NCBI GenBank assembly: GCA_004020645.1
Contig: SAQL01000020.1
Span: 1 to 64,000 of the forward strand
DNA from: Mesorhizobium sp.
GTDB lineage: Bacteria; Pseudomonadota; Alphaproteobacteria; Rhizobiales; Rhizobiaceae
Reading direction: 5' to 3'
DNA length: 64,000 bases
Positions 8,359 to 16,751 of this stretch are shown here, piece by piece (the first letter of the stretch is position 1; the number at the start of each line of letters is the position of its first letter). Position numbers and translations under genes: made by a program. Under the pieces are notes generated by a model, which ran no database searches, was not told where the DNA came from, and worked only from the letters and a program-made list of their open reading frames with translations.

Positions 8359-8460
8359 AAAGCGCGTCGCATGAACGGATTCATGCGACGCGCTTCAAGT
8401 TCTTGTTTTTATGCATGTCGTTGCCGCAAAACCGCTGCGCACTTTTGCGCGACATGCATC
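8359..8460. repeat. Two-hairpin palindromic repeat, copy 2 (upstream of aioB)
   Basis: Second copy of the element at 4935-5037, in the same orientation. It has AAAGCGCGTCGCATGA pairing with TCATGCGACGCGCTT, then the ATGCATGTCG...CGACATGCAT palindrome. The loop of the first hairpin differs from copy 1 while the stem is kept by compensating changes. It lies between the putative AioR sites (8500-8548) and the sigma-54 promoter (8319-8334). Confidence 0.8.
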
Positions 8461-8499
8461 GGAGAAACTGCTGGAAAGCCAGCGCCAAGGGGCCTGCAC

Positions 8500-8548
8500 G
8501 TTCGGAAATCCGAACATGCTGCAGTGCCGAAGGTTCAGGTTTCCGAAC
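8500..8548. promoter_or_regulatory. Putative paired AioR enhancer sites
   Basis: Two similar 16-bp inverted repeats. GTTCGGAAATCCGAAC at 8500-8515 is perfect. GTTCAGGTTTCCGAAC at 8533-8548 is imperfect and overlaps the last codons and stop of aioR. Their centres are 33 bp apart, about three helical turns, so both would face the same side of DNA. They lie about 165-230 bp upstream of the -24/-12 promoter, a usual distance for bacterial enhancer-binding proteins. That AioR binds here is inference. Confidence 0.6.
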
Positions 8549-9878
8549 GCGCTCGCTCGGCAAGACCGAAGCGCGTCATCTTCTCCCACAGGGTCGTTCT
8601 CGAAATGGATAGAAGCGCTGCTGCCTTTGCGATCTGGCCTCCAGTTTCTTCAAGCGCGCGCTCAATCTGGCGGCGTTCGGCAGCATCGCGGACGTCGGCG
8701 AGCGGCACGAATGCGGCACCGCCAGGCTTGGATGCCTGTTCTGGAAACAGATCACCGGGCATGATCCATTCGTTGGTCGCCAGCGCCACCGCCCGGTCGA
8801 CGCGGTTTCTGAGTTCCCGAACGTTCCCTGGCCAAGGGTGGACGAGTGCTGCTTCCTTGGCCAGCGCGCTAAATCCACGGATGCAGGTGTCCGAGCGGGC
8901 GGCGGCATTCTGAAGAAACCGATCCATCAGCCAGTCGATGTCTTCAGAACGTTCTCTGAGCGGCGGAATATGGATCGGCAGAACAGCCAGTCGGAAGTAG
9001 AGGTCCTCTCGGAAACCTGTGGGGCCGCCGCGTTGGGCAAGATCACGATGCGTCGCGGTCACAATGCGCGCACGGAAGACGACGGGCGTTTCACCACCGA
9101 CGCGATGAAAGCTTCCATCCTCGATCAGCCTAAGAAGTTTCGCCTGGAGGGGCAAAGGCATGTCACCGATCTCGTCGAGAAACAGTGTCCCCTTGCCTGC
9201 ACGTTCAGCGTAGCCGAGATGGCGAGCTTGAGCGCCCGTGAATGCACCCTTCTCATGTCCGAATATCTCGCTCTCGAGGAGCTCTGCAGGAATCGCTGCG
9301 CAATTGACCGCGATGAACGGCTCGGTGCCACGCGAAGAAATCTGGTGGAGCAGCCGGGCCGCCACCTCCTTGCCGGACCCGGTTTCCCCGGTGATCAGCA
9401 CTGGCAAGTCATGCGCGGCGTAACGATGGAGCAGATCTTCGGCACGTTGAATGCCGGCAGACTCTCCGAGACAGTAACCGTTCAGCCGGAGTTGGCTTTG
9501 CGTCGTCCGTCGTCCGGCATCGATGCGGCGAAGGAACTCGTCCATCGCGAAGGGCTTGGTCATGAAGTCGACCGCGCCTGACCGCATTAGGCGGACCGCC
9601 TGATCGATTTCGCCATGGCCAGTGACGAACATGAAGGGCGGGATGTTCGGCAGTTTGGCGAGTTCGTTGAATACCACCTCTCCAGAGACATCGGGGAGGC
9701 AGACGTCGCAAATAACAAGATCGAGCGAGTCGGACTCGCCAGCGATTTCAGAAATCGCCTCACAGCCTGACTGCCACCACGTCACTCGCCAGCCCTCGAG
9801 CTCGAGGCGCTGGACAATCGAGCCTCCCATGACGGGATCGTCCTCGACGAGGCCTATCCGGGCGCGCTCAGGCAGCAT
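8535..9878 (-). CDS. aioR: Sigma-54-dependent response regulator AioR
   Basis: A 447-residue NtrC-type regulator of arsenite oxidase genes. The receiver domain (about 1-125) has Asp58 in LVICDVCLPD as the probable phosphorylation site and MTKPF as the conserved lysine. The AAA+ domain (about 140-370) has Walker A GETGSGKE, the sigma-54-contacting loop GAFTGA, Walker B GTLFLDEIGD and the R-finger region FREDLYFRL. The C-terminal Fis-type helix-turn-helix ends ALLSISRTTLWEKMTRFGL. Its start overlaps the end of aioS by 11 bp. It should activate aioBA from the RpoN promoter at 8319-8334. Confidence 0.93.
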   Translation of the reverse strand: MLPERARIGLVEDDPVMGGSIVQRLELEGWRVTWWQSGCEAISEIAGESDSLDLVICDVCLPDVSGEVVFNELAKLPNIPPFMFVTGHGEIDQAVRLMRSGAVDFMTKPFAMDEFLRRIDAGRRTTQSQLRLNGYCLGESAGIQRAEDLLHRYAAHDLPVLITGETGSGKEVAARLLHQISSRGTEPFIAVNCAAIPAELLESEIFGHEKGAFTGAQARHLGYAERAGKGTLFLDEIGDMPLPLQAKLLRLIEDGSFHRVGGETPVVFRARIVTATHRDLAQRGGPTGFREDLYFRLAVLPIHIPPLRERSEDIDWLMDRFLQNAAARSDTCIRGFSALAKEAALVHPWPGNVRELRNRVDRAVALATNEWIMPGDLFPEQASKPGGAAFVPLADVRDAAERRQIERALEETGGQIAKAAALLSISRTTLWEKMTRFGLAERARSET

Positions 9879-11325
9879 GGGCTTTGGCGTCCTCCCTGTC
9901 GAACGGAATTGTCAGTGTGACCGCCGTCCCTCCCCCTCTTTTGGCTGCGATACTGGCACGTCCACCGAGATCGTCAACCACGCGGCGGACCATCCAGAGG
10001 CCGAGACCACGCCCCGCGCGTACGGCCGGACCCGGGTCCTGATCGATGAGAATCCCCGCGATGTCGGCCGGCATTCCGCAGCCCTGGTCAGCAATTTCGA
10101 TGTGCAACCGGTCTTCCCAGCTCATCGCCTTCAGCGAAACCGTCCCGTCTTCCGGGGTGACCGCGCTCGCATTGAGGAGGAGATTGAGGACCGCCTGACG
10201 GACCGGACCGCCTCGGATGGGCAACTCTCGCGCACCGTTCCATGCCACGCTCCAATCAAGCCGCTGCCGCTTGCGGCGCAATTCCGGCTGGAGCAACAGA
10301 CTGACATCATCCAGATCGGCAGCCGTCATGGGGCGCTGCGATCGTTCTGGCCGATAAGTCGCGAGCGCGGCCTCCACGACGTCCCGAATGCCCGCAAGGC
10401 CGCGCTCGATCAGGCTGATCGATGTGTCGCGAACACCGGGGGTTTCGCCATGGGTCTTCAACGTATCCAGTGCGTTGAATAGGCCGCCAAGCGGATTGTT
10501 GATCTCATGCGCCATGCCGGAAGCGAGACGCCCGAGGCTCGACAGCTTCTCTTCCTCGGCGAGCTGCATGGCGAGGTTCGCGCGCTCACGCTCGGCATGG
10601 ACGAGGGCATTGTAGCCGCGGAACAGGCCTGCGACTTCGGAATCCCCGGCCGGGATTTCCCGAGGTGGGATCGGCTCGGCCGCGCCATGCGCTGCGGAGC
10701 GCATGTGGTCCTCCAGCACCCGCATCGGGCCGATCATCTGTCTCACCAGCACGAAGCCGCCCAGCGCGAACAAGGCCGCAAGGACGCCGTTGGTAACGAG
10801 CAGGGTGACCAGAATCTCACGCCGCTCGGCAAAGAGGTGCGAAACATCGAATGTGGCGTGGATCGTCCCGATCGGCTGACCCTGATAGACGAGATCGCGG
10901 TGGGCGAACCCGGTCAACTTGGACTTGTCGATCGTGACGACGTCCGGACCGTAGCGATTGAGGTAATCCGCCGACAATTCGGAATAAGTCGCGATCCGGT
11001 TCGGATCGCTCGCTGCCAGTACCCTGCCGTCTGAGCCGGTCACCACGGTCTCGATCGGAGCGAGGGATTTATAGGAGGCCGAGGATCTGTCGAGCGCGTC
11101 GAACACCTCCCAGACGTCCGCCCGCAACACGGCCGGCACGACGGCCGACGAAAGACCATCCAGATAGGTTTCGGCAAGGCCGTTGATGAAGCTTTCCTGT
11201 GTCCGCGACAGCCGGTCGAGCACTCGCTCGGAAATGGCCGCACTGATGACCACCATGAGCAAAGCCACTAAGACCGGCACGCGGTAGGAGACGGGAATCG
11301 ATCGGAAACGCCGGAGCAGTTTCAT
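9868..11325 (-). CDS. aioS: Membrane sensor histidine kinase AioS
   Basis: A 485-residue sensor kinase. Transmembrane segments at about residues 14-32 and 171-195 enclose a periplasmic sensor region of about 140 residues. A HAMP-like linker, a dimerisation domain with phospho-acceptor His273 in MAHEINNPLGGL, and an ATPase domain ending in the G2-type block GRGLGLWMVRRVV follow. In characterised systems AioS receives the arsenite signal from AioX and phosphorylates AioR. It overlaps aioX by 4 bp (ATGA) and aioR by 11 bp, so aioXSR is one operon. The name rests on synteny plus domain content. Confidence 0.92.
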   Translation of the reverse strand: MKLLRRFRSIPVSYRVPVLVALLMVVISAAISERVLDRLSRTQESFINGLAETYLDGLSSAVVPAVLRADVWEVFDALDRSSASYKSLAPIETVVTGSDGRVLAASDPNRIATYSELSADYLNRYGPDVVTIDKSKLTGFAHRDLVYQGQPIGTIHATFDVSHLFAERREILVTLLVTNGVLAALFALGGFVLVRQMIGPMRVLEDHMRSAAHGAAEPIPPREIPAGDSEVAGLFRGYNALVHAERERANLAMQLAEEEKLSSLGRLASGMAHEINNPLGGLFNALDTLKTHGETPGVRDTSISLIERGLAGIRDVVEAALATYRPERSQRPMTAADLDDVSLLLQPELRRKRQRLDWSVAWNGARELPIRGGPVRQAVLNLLLNASAVTPEDGTVSLKAMSWEDRLHIEIADQGCGMPADIAGILIDQDPGPAVRAGRGLGLWMVRRVVDDLGGRASIAAKRGGGTAVTLTIPFDREDAKAHAA

Positions 11326-12224
11326 CCAAACTGCCTCACGGTTTCCACTTTGGCCGCAATCGCGTCGAAGAGCGACGGATCGGTTGCCACAAATCCATCC
11401 AGACGAAGCAGGGCAAGGACTTTCCGACCGTCGTCATCATCCTGCATGGAAATCAAGGCCTGCTGCAACGCCTTGACGCGTCGATCGTTGGAGACGGACT
11501 TCGGCGACGCTATTGGCGGAAAGCCCAGCCATTCCGACTTGCGGACGATCCTGGTCTGCTTCACCAGATCCGCCTCGGTCTCACGCATGACCTCGTAGAC
11601 GTAGCCGTCCACGCTGCCCGATTGGGCGAGGCCGGAGGCGACGGCCCTGATGACGTTTCGGTGCCCATAGGTGAAAAAGTTTCGCGCGAAGAACCTGCCG
11701 GGAAGCTGGCGGTTCTCGGCGAGAAGAGCCCGCGTCACCAGAAAACCCGAATTCGAATCAGGATCCGAAAACGCATGGACGTCGCCCTCCAATCCGGTCC
11801 AGTCATCCACTTTACGGCCAGCCGAAGCGATCAGGTACGACTGGTAGAGCGGCTGGCCATGCCAGACCGGGGTTGCGACAAGGTCAAGATCGGCCTTGAA
11901 CTGCACGTAGGGATAGCCGCAGATCCATGCCGACTGAATCTGCCCGGAAACCAGCAGCGCCGTGATTTCCTGATACGTGCGGCGCGTGACGAGCTCGATG
12001 TGGCCACCGATCTTGGCGCTCAGATAACTGCGCAGATGGCCAAGCAATTCGAGATCGTTCGAGAGGAAGACCGGCGTCAGGCCGAACTTGAAACTCTCAT
12101 CTTCAGCACGGAGGGCAACAGGGGCGAATAGAGTCGCCGCACCCGAAACAACAGCCGCAATCAGATCACGCCGTGTGATCGGAACGCCGTCGGTGGCCCT
12201 GCACGGGTTGCCTAGGTTGCTCAA
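11322..12224 (-). CDS. aioX: Periplasmic arsenite-sensing protein AioX (PhnD-like)
   Basis: A 300-residue phosphate/phosphonate-type solute-binding protein. In Agrobacterium, AioX binds arsenite and is needed for induction of aioBA. A twin-arginine-type leader (TRRDLIAAVVSGAATLFA, then APVALRA) precedes the mature protein. The motif SAWICGYPYVQF keeps the cysteine reported as essential in Agrobacterium AioX (residue 102 here). I choose the TTG at 12224 because GGGAGG lies 6 nt upstream; the frame is open to an ATG at 12272 that would add 16 residues before the leader. It is the first gene of aioXSR. Confidence 0.9.
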   Translation of the reverse strand: MSNLGNPCRATDGVPITRRDLIAAVVSGAATLFAPVALRAEDESFKFGLTPVFLSNDLELLGHLRSYLSAKIGGHIELVTRRTYQEITALLVSGQIQSAWICGYPYVQFKADLDLVATPVWHGQPLYQSYLIASAGRKVDDWTGLEGDVHAFSDPDSNSGFLVTRALLAENRQLPGRFFARNFFTYGHRNVIRAVASGLAQSGSVDGYVYEVMRETEADLVKQTRIVRKSEWLGFPPIASPKSVSNDRRVKALQQALISMQDDDDGRKVLALLRLDGFVATDPSLFDAIAAKVETVRQFG

Positions 12225-12367
12225 GAAGTGCCTCCCGACCGGAGCGAGAGCGCGCCCGGTCGATCCGATCATATCCGAAAATGCAGACGTCTAGGAACTG
12301 CAAAAGCGGAACCGGATTTTTGGAGCGAGCCGACGCATCCCGTCTGGAATGCATCGGACGATTGACT

Positions 12368-12961
12368 TTAGCTGTGGCGGATTTCCGTTCCCAGCACCTT
12401 CAGGCACTCGCGGATGAACGCGGCTAGCGCGGTCCAGCCCTTTGCCGAGACCATCGTTCCGTCGACATAGGCCTCGGTCGGGGACAGGTCGATATAGGTT
12501 CCACCGGCCAGCGTCACTTCCGGCTCGCAGGCAGCCAGCGCACCTACTTTCTTGCCACGCACGACGCCGTCGACCGCGATCAGGATCTGGACGCCATGGC
12601 AGATCGTAAAGATCGGCTTCTCGTTTTCGTGGAAATGGCGGACCATCGCCTGCACGCGCTTATCCGTGCGGATGTACTCGGGGCCACGACCGCCCGCGCA
12701 ATAGACGGCATGATACTGGTCGAGCTGTTTTTCCGCCTCCGAAAAGGTCTTGTTCAGCAAAGCATAGTGGCCGGGTTTTTCGGTGTAGGTCTGGTCACCC
12801 TCGAAATCGTGAAGCGACGTCTTGATCAGGTCGCCAGCGTTCTTGTCAGGACAGACGACATGGACGATGTGGCCGACGGCCTCCATCGCCTGCTGATAGA
12901 CGAAGATCTCATATTCTTCGGTAAACTCACCGGTCAACATCAGTATTTTCTTGCCTGGCAT
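12368..12961 (-). CDS. DJ-1/PfpI family protein (class I glutamine amidotransferase-like)
   Basis: A 197-residue single-domain protein of the DJ-1/PfpI superfamily. It begins with the typical strand KKILMLTGEFTEEYEIFV, and the nucleophile elbow FTICHGVQIL holds the conserved cysteine. CAGGRGPEYIR lies before it. Members act as proteases, deglycases, glyoxalases or chaperones, so no specific reaction can be assigned. The ATG at 12961 follows GAGGAA by 7 nt; a longer frame begins at 13036 within a short tandem repeat and is less likely. It lies upstream of aioX on the same strand with a 143-bp gap, so a link to arsenite is possible but unproven. Confidence 0.8.
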   Translation of the reverse strand: MPGKKILMLTGEFTEEYEIFVYQQAMEAVGHIVHVVCPDKNAGDLIKTSLHDFEGDQTYTEKPGHYALLNKTFSEAEKQLDQYHAVYCAGGRGPEYIRTDKRVQAMVRHFHENEKPIFTICHGVQILIAVDGVVRGKKVGALAACEPEVTLAGGTYIDLSPTEAYVDGTMVSAKGWTALAAFIRECLKVLGTEIRHS

Positions 12962-12982
12962 GGTCGGTTCCTCGCTTTCTGG

Positions 12983-13028
12983 ATGGAAGGGTTTTGTGAA
13001 TGGAAGGGTTTTTGTGAATGGAAGTCCG
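12983..13028. repeat. Short tandem repeat upstream of the DJ-1/PfpI gene
   Basis: About two and a half copies of a 17-18-bp unit (ATGGAAGGGTTTTGTGA) lie in the untranslated leader of the gene starting at 12961. Copies differ by one T in the homopolymer, which suggests slippage. The rest of the gap to 13163 shows no gene. Confidence 0.6.
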
Positions 13029-13163
13029 GCGGGCATTGCGCTCGCCCGGCGGCGCGGGTCTCAGGAAAGGGGATCCGGGTACTCCCGGGCGTTTGCCTGC
13101 GGGATCAACGGTGCATTCAGCTTGACGGCGCCGCTCGCGACCGTGACGAACATCGTGCCAGCC

Positions 13164-13865
13164 TCAATCGAACGCCGGCAGCAAACGATCACGAGAATGC
13201 TCGATATGACGGCGCATCGCCTGTTCCGCCGCAGCGGGATCGGAGGCAGCGAAGGCGGCCAGGATGGCCTCATGCTCGTCGAGCGCTTCCTCGGTGACGC
13301 GCGAATGGAACATCAGGCGGAAGATGTGGAAGTGCGTATGCTGGAACGCGAGAGTCTCGCGCACGAGATCATTGTTTGCAAATTCCATGATCCTGTCGTG
13401 GAAAATGGCGTCCTGCCGCGCAAAGTTGGAGTAACGCAGGCGTTCATCCTTGCCTTCGCGGCGCGCCATGCCGCCTGCGGACTCCCGAAGCACCGCAAGT
13501 TTCGTCTCATCCATCAATGCGGCTGCTTTCGCCGCCCCATGCGGCTCGAGCAGCAGGCGAAGCTCATAGAGTTCGTCAAATCGGCGCCTGGTTATCTGCG
13601 GCGCGGCGCGGTAGCCGATCAGATGTGTCTTCAGCACAAGGCCTTCGCCTTCGAGGCGGCCAAGCGCTTCACGGATTGGCGTGTGGGATACTTCGAGTTC
13701 CTTGACCAGACTGTCGACGGTGATCCGTGAGCCAGGGGCGATCTTCAGCGACATGAGTTGCGCGAAAATCGCTTCATAAACGTCCTCCACCAGGCTGTTG
13801 GATCGCTGGATGCGTCCGCTAGCGGGGCCGACTTCTCGGGCATTGCTTACGTTCGTGACCTGCAT
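13164..13865 (-). CDS. GntR-family transcriptional regulator, FCD (FadR-like) type
   Basis: A 233-residue regulator. The N-terminal winged helix has VYEAIFAQLMSLKIAPGSRI and VSHTPIREALGRLEGEGLV. The C-terminal FCD domain is all-helical, with metal-ligand-type residues in FHDRIMEF and HEAILAAF. FCD regulators usually sense carboxylates or sugar acids. The gene is divergent from the alcohol dehydrogenase operon at 14008, and an inverted repeat (ATATCCT...AGGATAT) lies between them, so it probably controls that operon. The ligand is unknown. Confidence 0.85.
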   Translation of the reverse strand: MQVTNVSNAREVGPASGRIQRSNSLVEDVYEAIFAQLMSLKIAPGSRITVDSLVKELEVSHTPIREALGRLEGEGLVLKTHLIGYRAAPQITRRRFDELYELRLLLEPHGAAKAAALMDETKLAVLRESAGGMARREGKDERLRYSNFARQDAIFHDRIMEFANNDLVRETLAFQHTHFHIFRLMFHSRVTEEALDEHEAILAAFAASDPAAAEQAMRRHIEHSRDRLLPAFD

Positions 13866-13920
13866 CTTTGCCTCTTGACAGGATCACTGGCTAACACGAT
13901 GCTTCATTCAATTCAATCCT

Positions 13921-13948
13921 ATATCCTATACGATTTAATAGAGGATAT
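13921..13948. promoter_or_regulatory. Candidate operator for the GntR regulator
   Basis: An inverted repeat with 7-bp arms ATATCCT (13921-13927) and AGGATAT (13942-13948) lies in the AT-rich divergent gap between the GntR gene and the alcohol dehydrogenase gene. Position and symmetry fit a GntR operator; binding is inferred. Confidence 0.5.
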
Positions 13949-14007
13949 TTTTAGGACCTCAACGTGCTTTCGCTTTCCCCTCCCAACATCCTCGAGAGAC
14001 GCTGAAC

Positions 14008-15234
14008 ATGAGCCTTTTCGCTGCAATAAGGCTGCCGCGTGAAATCCTCTTCGGGAAGGGCCAACGCCATGTCATTGCAACCGTTGCGGCCAGGCTCGGC
14101 CGTCGCGCTCTTGTCTGTACGGACGAGCGCTTTGCCGCAACCATCGCCTTCGCAGAGATCATGGCGGCGCTCGAGGGCGCATCGATCGATGTGCTGGTGC
14201 ACGACCGCGTGCTGCCCGATGTGCCGCGCGACACGGTTGCCGTCTGCGTCGAGGTGGCGCGACAGTTTGCGCCGGACATGGTGATCGGCATGGGCGGCGG
14301 CAGTTGTCTCGACATGGCCAAATGCGCCGCGTTGCTCATCAGCCACGGCGGCCAGCTCCAGGACTACTACGGCGAGTTCAAGGTGCCTGGTCCGACGCTG
14401 CCGTTGATCGCGGTGCCAACGACAGCCGGCACCGGCTCGGAAGTGACCCCTGTCGCAGTGATCTCCGATCCGGATCGCACCGTGAAGGTAGGCATCTCCA
14501 GCCCGCATCTGATCGCGGCAGCCGCCATCTGCGACCCGGAACTGACGATGACATGTCCCCCGGGACTGACGGCGATTGCGGGCGCAGACGCGCTGACGCA
14601 TGCGATCGAGGCTTTTACCGCCCTCAGGCGCGGCACTGACCCCAGCCTGCCGCAACAGCATGTCTTCATCGGCAAGAGCGCGCTGACCGATCATTTTGCG
14701 CTGCTCGCGATCAAGCTGCTTGGCCGCAGTCTCGAGAAGGCATACCGCGACCCCGCCGACGAGGACGCTCGGGCCGATGTGATGATGGGCGCGCTTGCAG
14801 CCGGCTGCGCGTTCGGTACGGCCGGAACTGCGGCGGCGCACGCGGTGCAATATCCGGTCGGCGCCCTTACCCACACCGCTCACGGGCTGGGTGTCGCCAC
14901 CATGTTGCCGTATGTCATGAAGTACAACCGGGCCGCCGCGGCCGCCGAGATGACCGAGATCGGCCTTGCCCTTGGTCTCGACGGGAAGGACCGGAGTACC
15001 GGTGAGATGGCCGACGCGGCGATCGACGAGATCGGCCGGCTGTTTGGAGCGATCGGGATCACGCCTACGCTGGCCAAGCTCGGGCTTGCCGCCGACAAGC
15101 TCGATTGGACGGCCGAACAGGCGCTCGGTATTGACCGTCTCATCAAGAACAATCCGCGTCCATTCGATCTGGCAGCCATGCGGGGCCTGATCCAGGCCGC
15201 CTATGATGGCGACCTCGCCGCCTGTGTCATGTGA
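14008..15234 (+). CDS. Iron-containing (group III) alcohol dehydrogenase
   Basis: A 408-residue Fe-ADH family protein that should oxidise an alcohol or reduce an aldehyde or ketone with NAD(P). The nucleotide-binding motif is IGMGGGSCLDMAK with VPTTAGTGSEVTPVAVI following. Metal ligands are placed in GADALTHAIEAF, AAAHAVQYPVG and LTHTAHGLGVA. It is slightly longer than the usual 380-390 residues. It heads an operon with an aldehyde dehydrogenase (18-bp gap) and a hydrolase, so it probably feeds an aldehyde into the second step. A maleylacetate-reductase-like role is possible. Substrate unknown. Confidence 0.85.
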   Translation: MSLFAAIRLPREILFGKGQRHVIATVAARLGRRALVCTDERFAATIAFAEIMAALEGASIDVLVHDRVLPDVPRDTVAVCVEVARQFAPDMVIGMGGGSCLDMAKCAALLISHGGQLQDYYGEFKVPGPTLPLIAVPTTAGTGSEVTPVAVISDPDRTVKVGISSPHLIAAAAICDPELTMTCPPGLTAIAGADALTHAIEAFTALRRGTDPSLPQQHVFIGKSALTDHFALLAIKLLGRSLEKAYRDPADEDARADVMMGALAAGCAFGTAGTAAAHAVQYPVGALTHTAHGLGVATMLPYVMKYNRAAAAAEMTEIGLALGLDGKDRSTGEMADAAIDEIGRLFGAIGITPTLAKLGLAADKLDWTAEQALGIDRLIKNNPRPFDLAAMRGLIQAAYDGDLAACVM

Positions 15235-15252
15235 GCAATCGAGGAGCAGGCC

Positions 15253-16740
15253 ATGAACATATCTCATCAGGTGCTCGGGGACGATCAGGACACTGCCGAC
15301 TTCCATAGATTCTCCCACCGCTTGTATATCGGCGGCCAATGGAGGCAATCCGCCGACGGCAGGGAAATCCAGGTCGTGGACCCTTCCACGGAAGCGGTGA
15401 TCGCCGCCGTTCCAGATGCGACGATCGAAGATGCCGCGGCCGCCGTGGAGGCTGCGGCCAACGCCGCCGATGGCTGGCGCACAACGGCACCCCGCAAGCG
15501 CTCCGAAATCCTCAGAAATTGCTTCGAGCTGATGACGCAACGTTCCGAGACGCTGGCAACCCTGATCTCGCTGGAAAACGGCAAGGCACTCCGGGACGCG
15601 CGTGGCGAGATCGCCTATGCTGCGGAATTCTTTCGCTGGAATGCCGAGGAAGCCGTTCGCATCACCGGTGAATTCGGGATTGCCCCTTCCGGCACGAACC
15701 GGATCGTGGTCGACTACGAGCCGATCGGCATCTGCGTCCTTGTCACACCCTGGAACTTCCCTGCCGCCATGGCAACGCGCAAGATCGCGCCCGCCTTGGC
15801 TGCCGGATGCACGGTAATTTTGAAGCCAGCCAGCGAGACCCCGCTGACGGCCTACGCGCTTGCCGCGCTCTACCAGGAAGCAGGCGTTCCGCCAGGTGTG
15901 GTGAACGTTCTGACAACCTCCAATCCCGGCCCTGTGACCGCTGCGATGCTGGCCGATCCGCGCGTGCGGAAACTCTCCTTTACCGGCTCGACTTGTGTCG
16001 GGCGCGTTCTGCTGGCCGAGGCCGCAAAGCACGTTGTTTCGTGTTCGATGGAGCTTGGCGGCAACGCGCCATTCCTCGTGTTCGATGACGCGGACCTCGA
16101 CGCGGCGGTCGATGGGGCGATGGTGGCGAAGATGCGCAACGCCGGCGAAGCCTGCACGGCTGCAAACCGCATCTATGTCCAGTCTGGGGTTTACGATGCC
16201 TTTGGCGAAAGCCTCGCCAGGCGGATGTCGTCACTCAAGATCGGCGCTGGCACGGACGCGGCCACGGAGTGCGGGCCGATGATCACCAGGAAGGCCGTCG
16301 ACAAGATCGACCGTCTGGTCAACGATGCTGTCGCCCGTGGCGCGCGGGTGCTGTGCGGGGGCAAGGCAGGCTCGGGAACGGGATACTACTATCCGCCGAC
16401 CGTGCTCTGCGACGTCCCGGCCGAGGCGGAGATGGCGCACGAGGAAATTTTTGGGCCGGTGGCGCCGATCTCGAGTTTCGAAACGGAAGCCGAAATCATC
16501 GCGCGCGCGAATGACACCGAATACGGTCTTGCCGCCTACATCTACACGCGCGATCTTGCGCGTGGAATGCGGGTGGCATCCAGGATCGAAGCCGGGATGA
16601 TCGCTCTCAACCGCGGCTTGATGTCCGATCCGGCAGCACCGTTCGGCGGGGTCAAGCAGAGCGGCCTCGGCCGCGAGGGCGGCCAGCATCACGGCATTGC
16701 CGAGTTCATGGAGGCGAAATACCTCGCCATCAGCATCTGA
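15253..16740 (+). CDS. NAD(P)-dependent aldehyde dehydrogenase (succinate-semialdehyde-type)
   Basis: A 495-residue aldehyde dehydrogenase. Motifs are VTPWNFPAAMATRKIAPAL, FTGSTCVGR (nucleotide site), SMELGGNAPFLVFDDADLD with the general-base glutamate, and NAGEACTAANRIYV with the catalytic cysteine. The C-terminal half has EEIFGPVAPI and PFGGVKQSGLGREGG. The pattern is closest to the succinate-semialdehyde dehydrogenase group. It lies 18 bp after the alcohol dehydrogenase and 11 bp before a hydrolase, so it likely takes the aldehyde made by that dehydrogenase to an acid. The natural substrate is not evident. Confidence 0.88.
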   Translation: MNISHQVLGDDQDTADFHRFSHRLYIGGQWRQSADGREIQVVDPSTEAVIAAVPDATIEDAAAAVEAAANAADGWRTTAPRKRSEILRNCFELMTQRSETLATLISLENGKALRDARGEIAYAAEFFRWNAEEAVRITGEFGIAPSGTNRIVVDYEPIGICVLVTPWNFPAAMATRKIAPALAAGCTVILKPASETPLTAYALAALYQEAGVPPGVVNVLTTSNPGPVTAAMLADPRVRKLSFTGSTCVGRVLLAEAAKHVVSCSMELGGNAPFLVFDDADLDAAVDGAMVAKMRNAGEACTAANRIYVQSGVYDAFGESLARRMSSLKIGAGTDAATECGPMITRKAVDKIDRLVNDAVARGARVLCGGKAGSGTGYYYPPTVLCDVPAEAEMAHEEIFGPVAPISSFETEAEIIARANDTEYGLAAYIYTRDLARGMRVASRIEAGMIALNRGLMSDPAAPFGGVKQSGLGREGGQHHGIAEFMEAKYLAISI

Positions 16741-16751
16741 GCGGAGGAAGA

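Noticed and set aside
13951..16032. 693-codon open frame antisense to the alcohol and aldehyde dehydrogenases
   Set aside because: Composition is that of a reverse-complement shadow (many His/Arg/Gly), and both plus-strand genes carry clear catalytic motifs.
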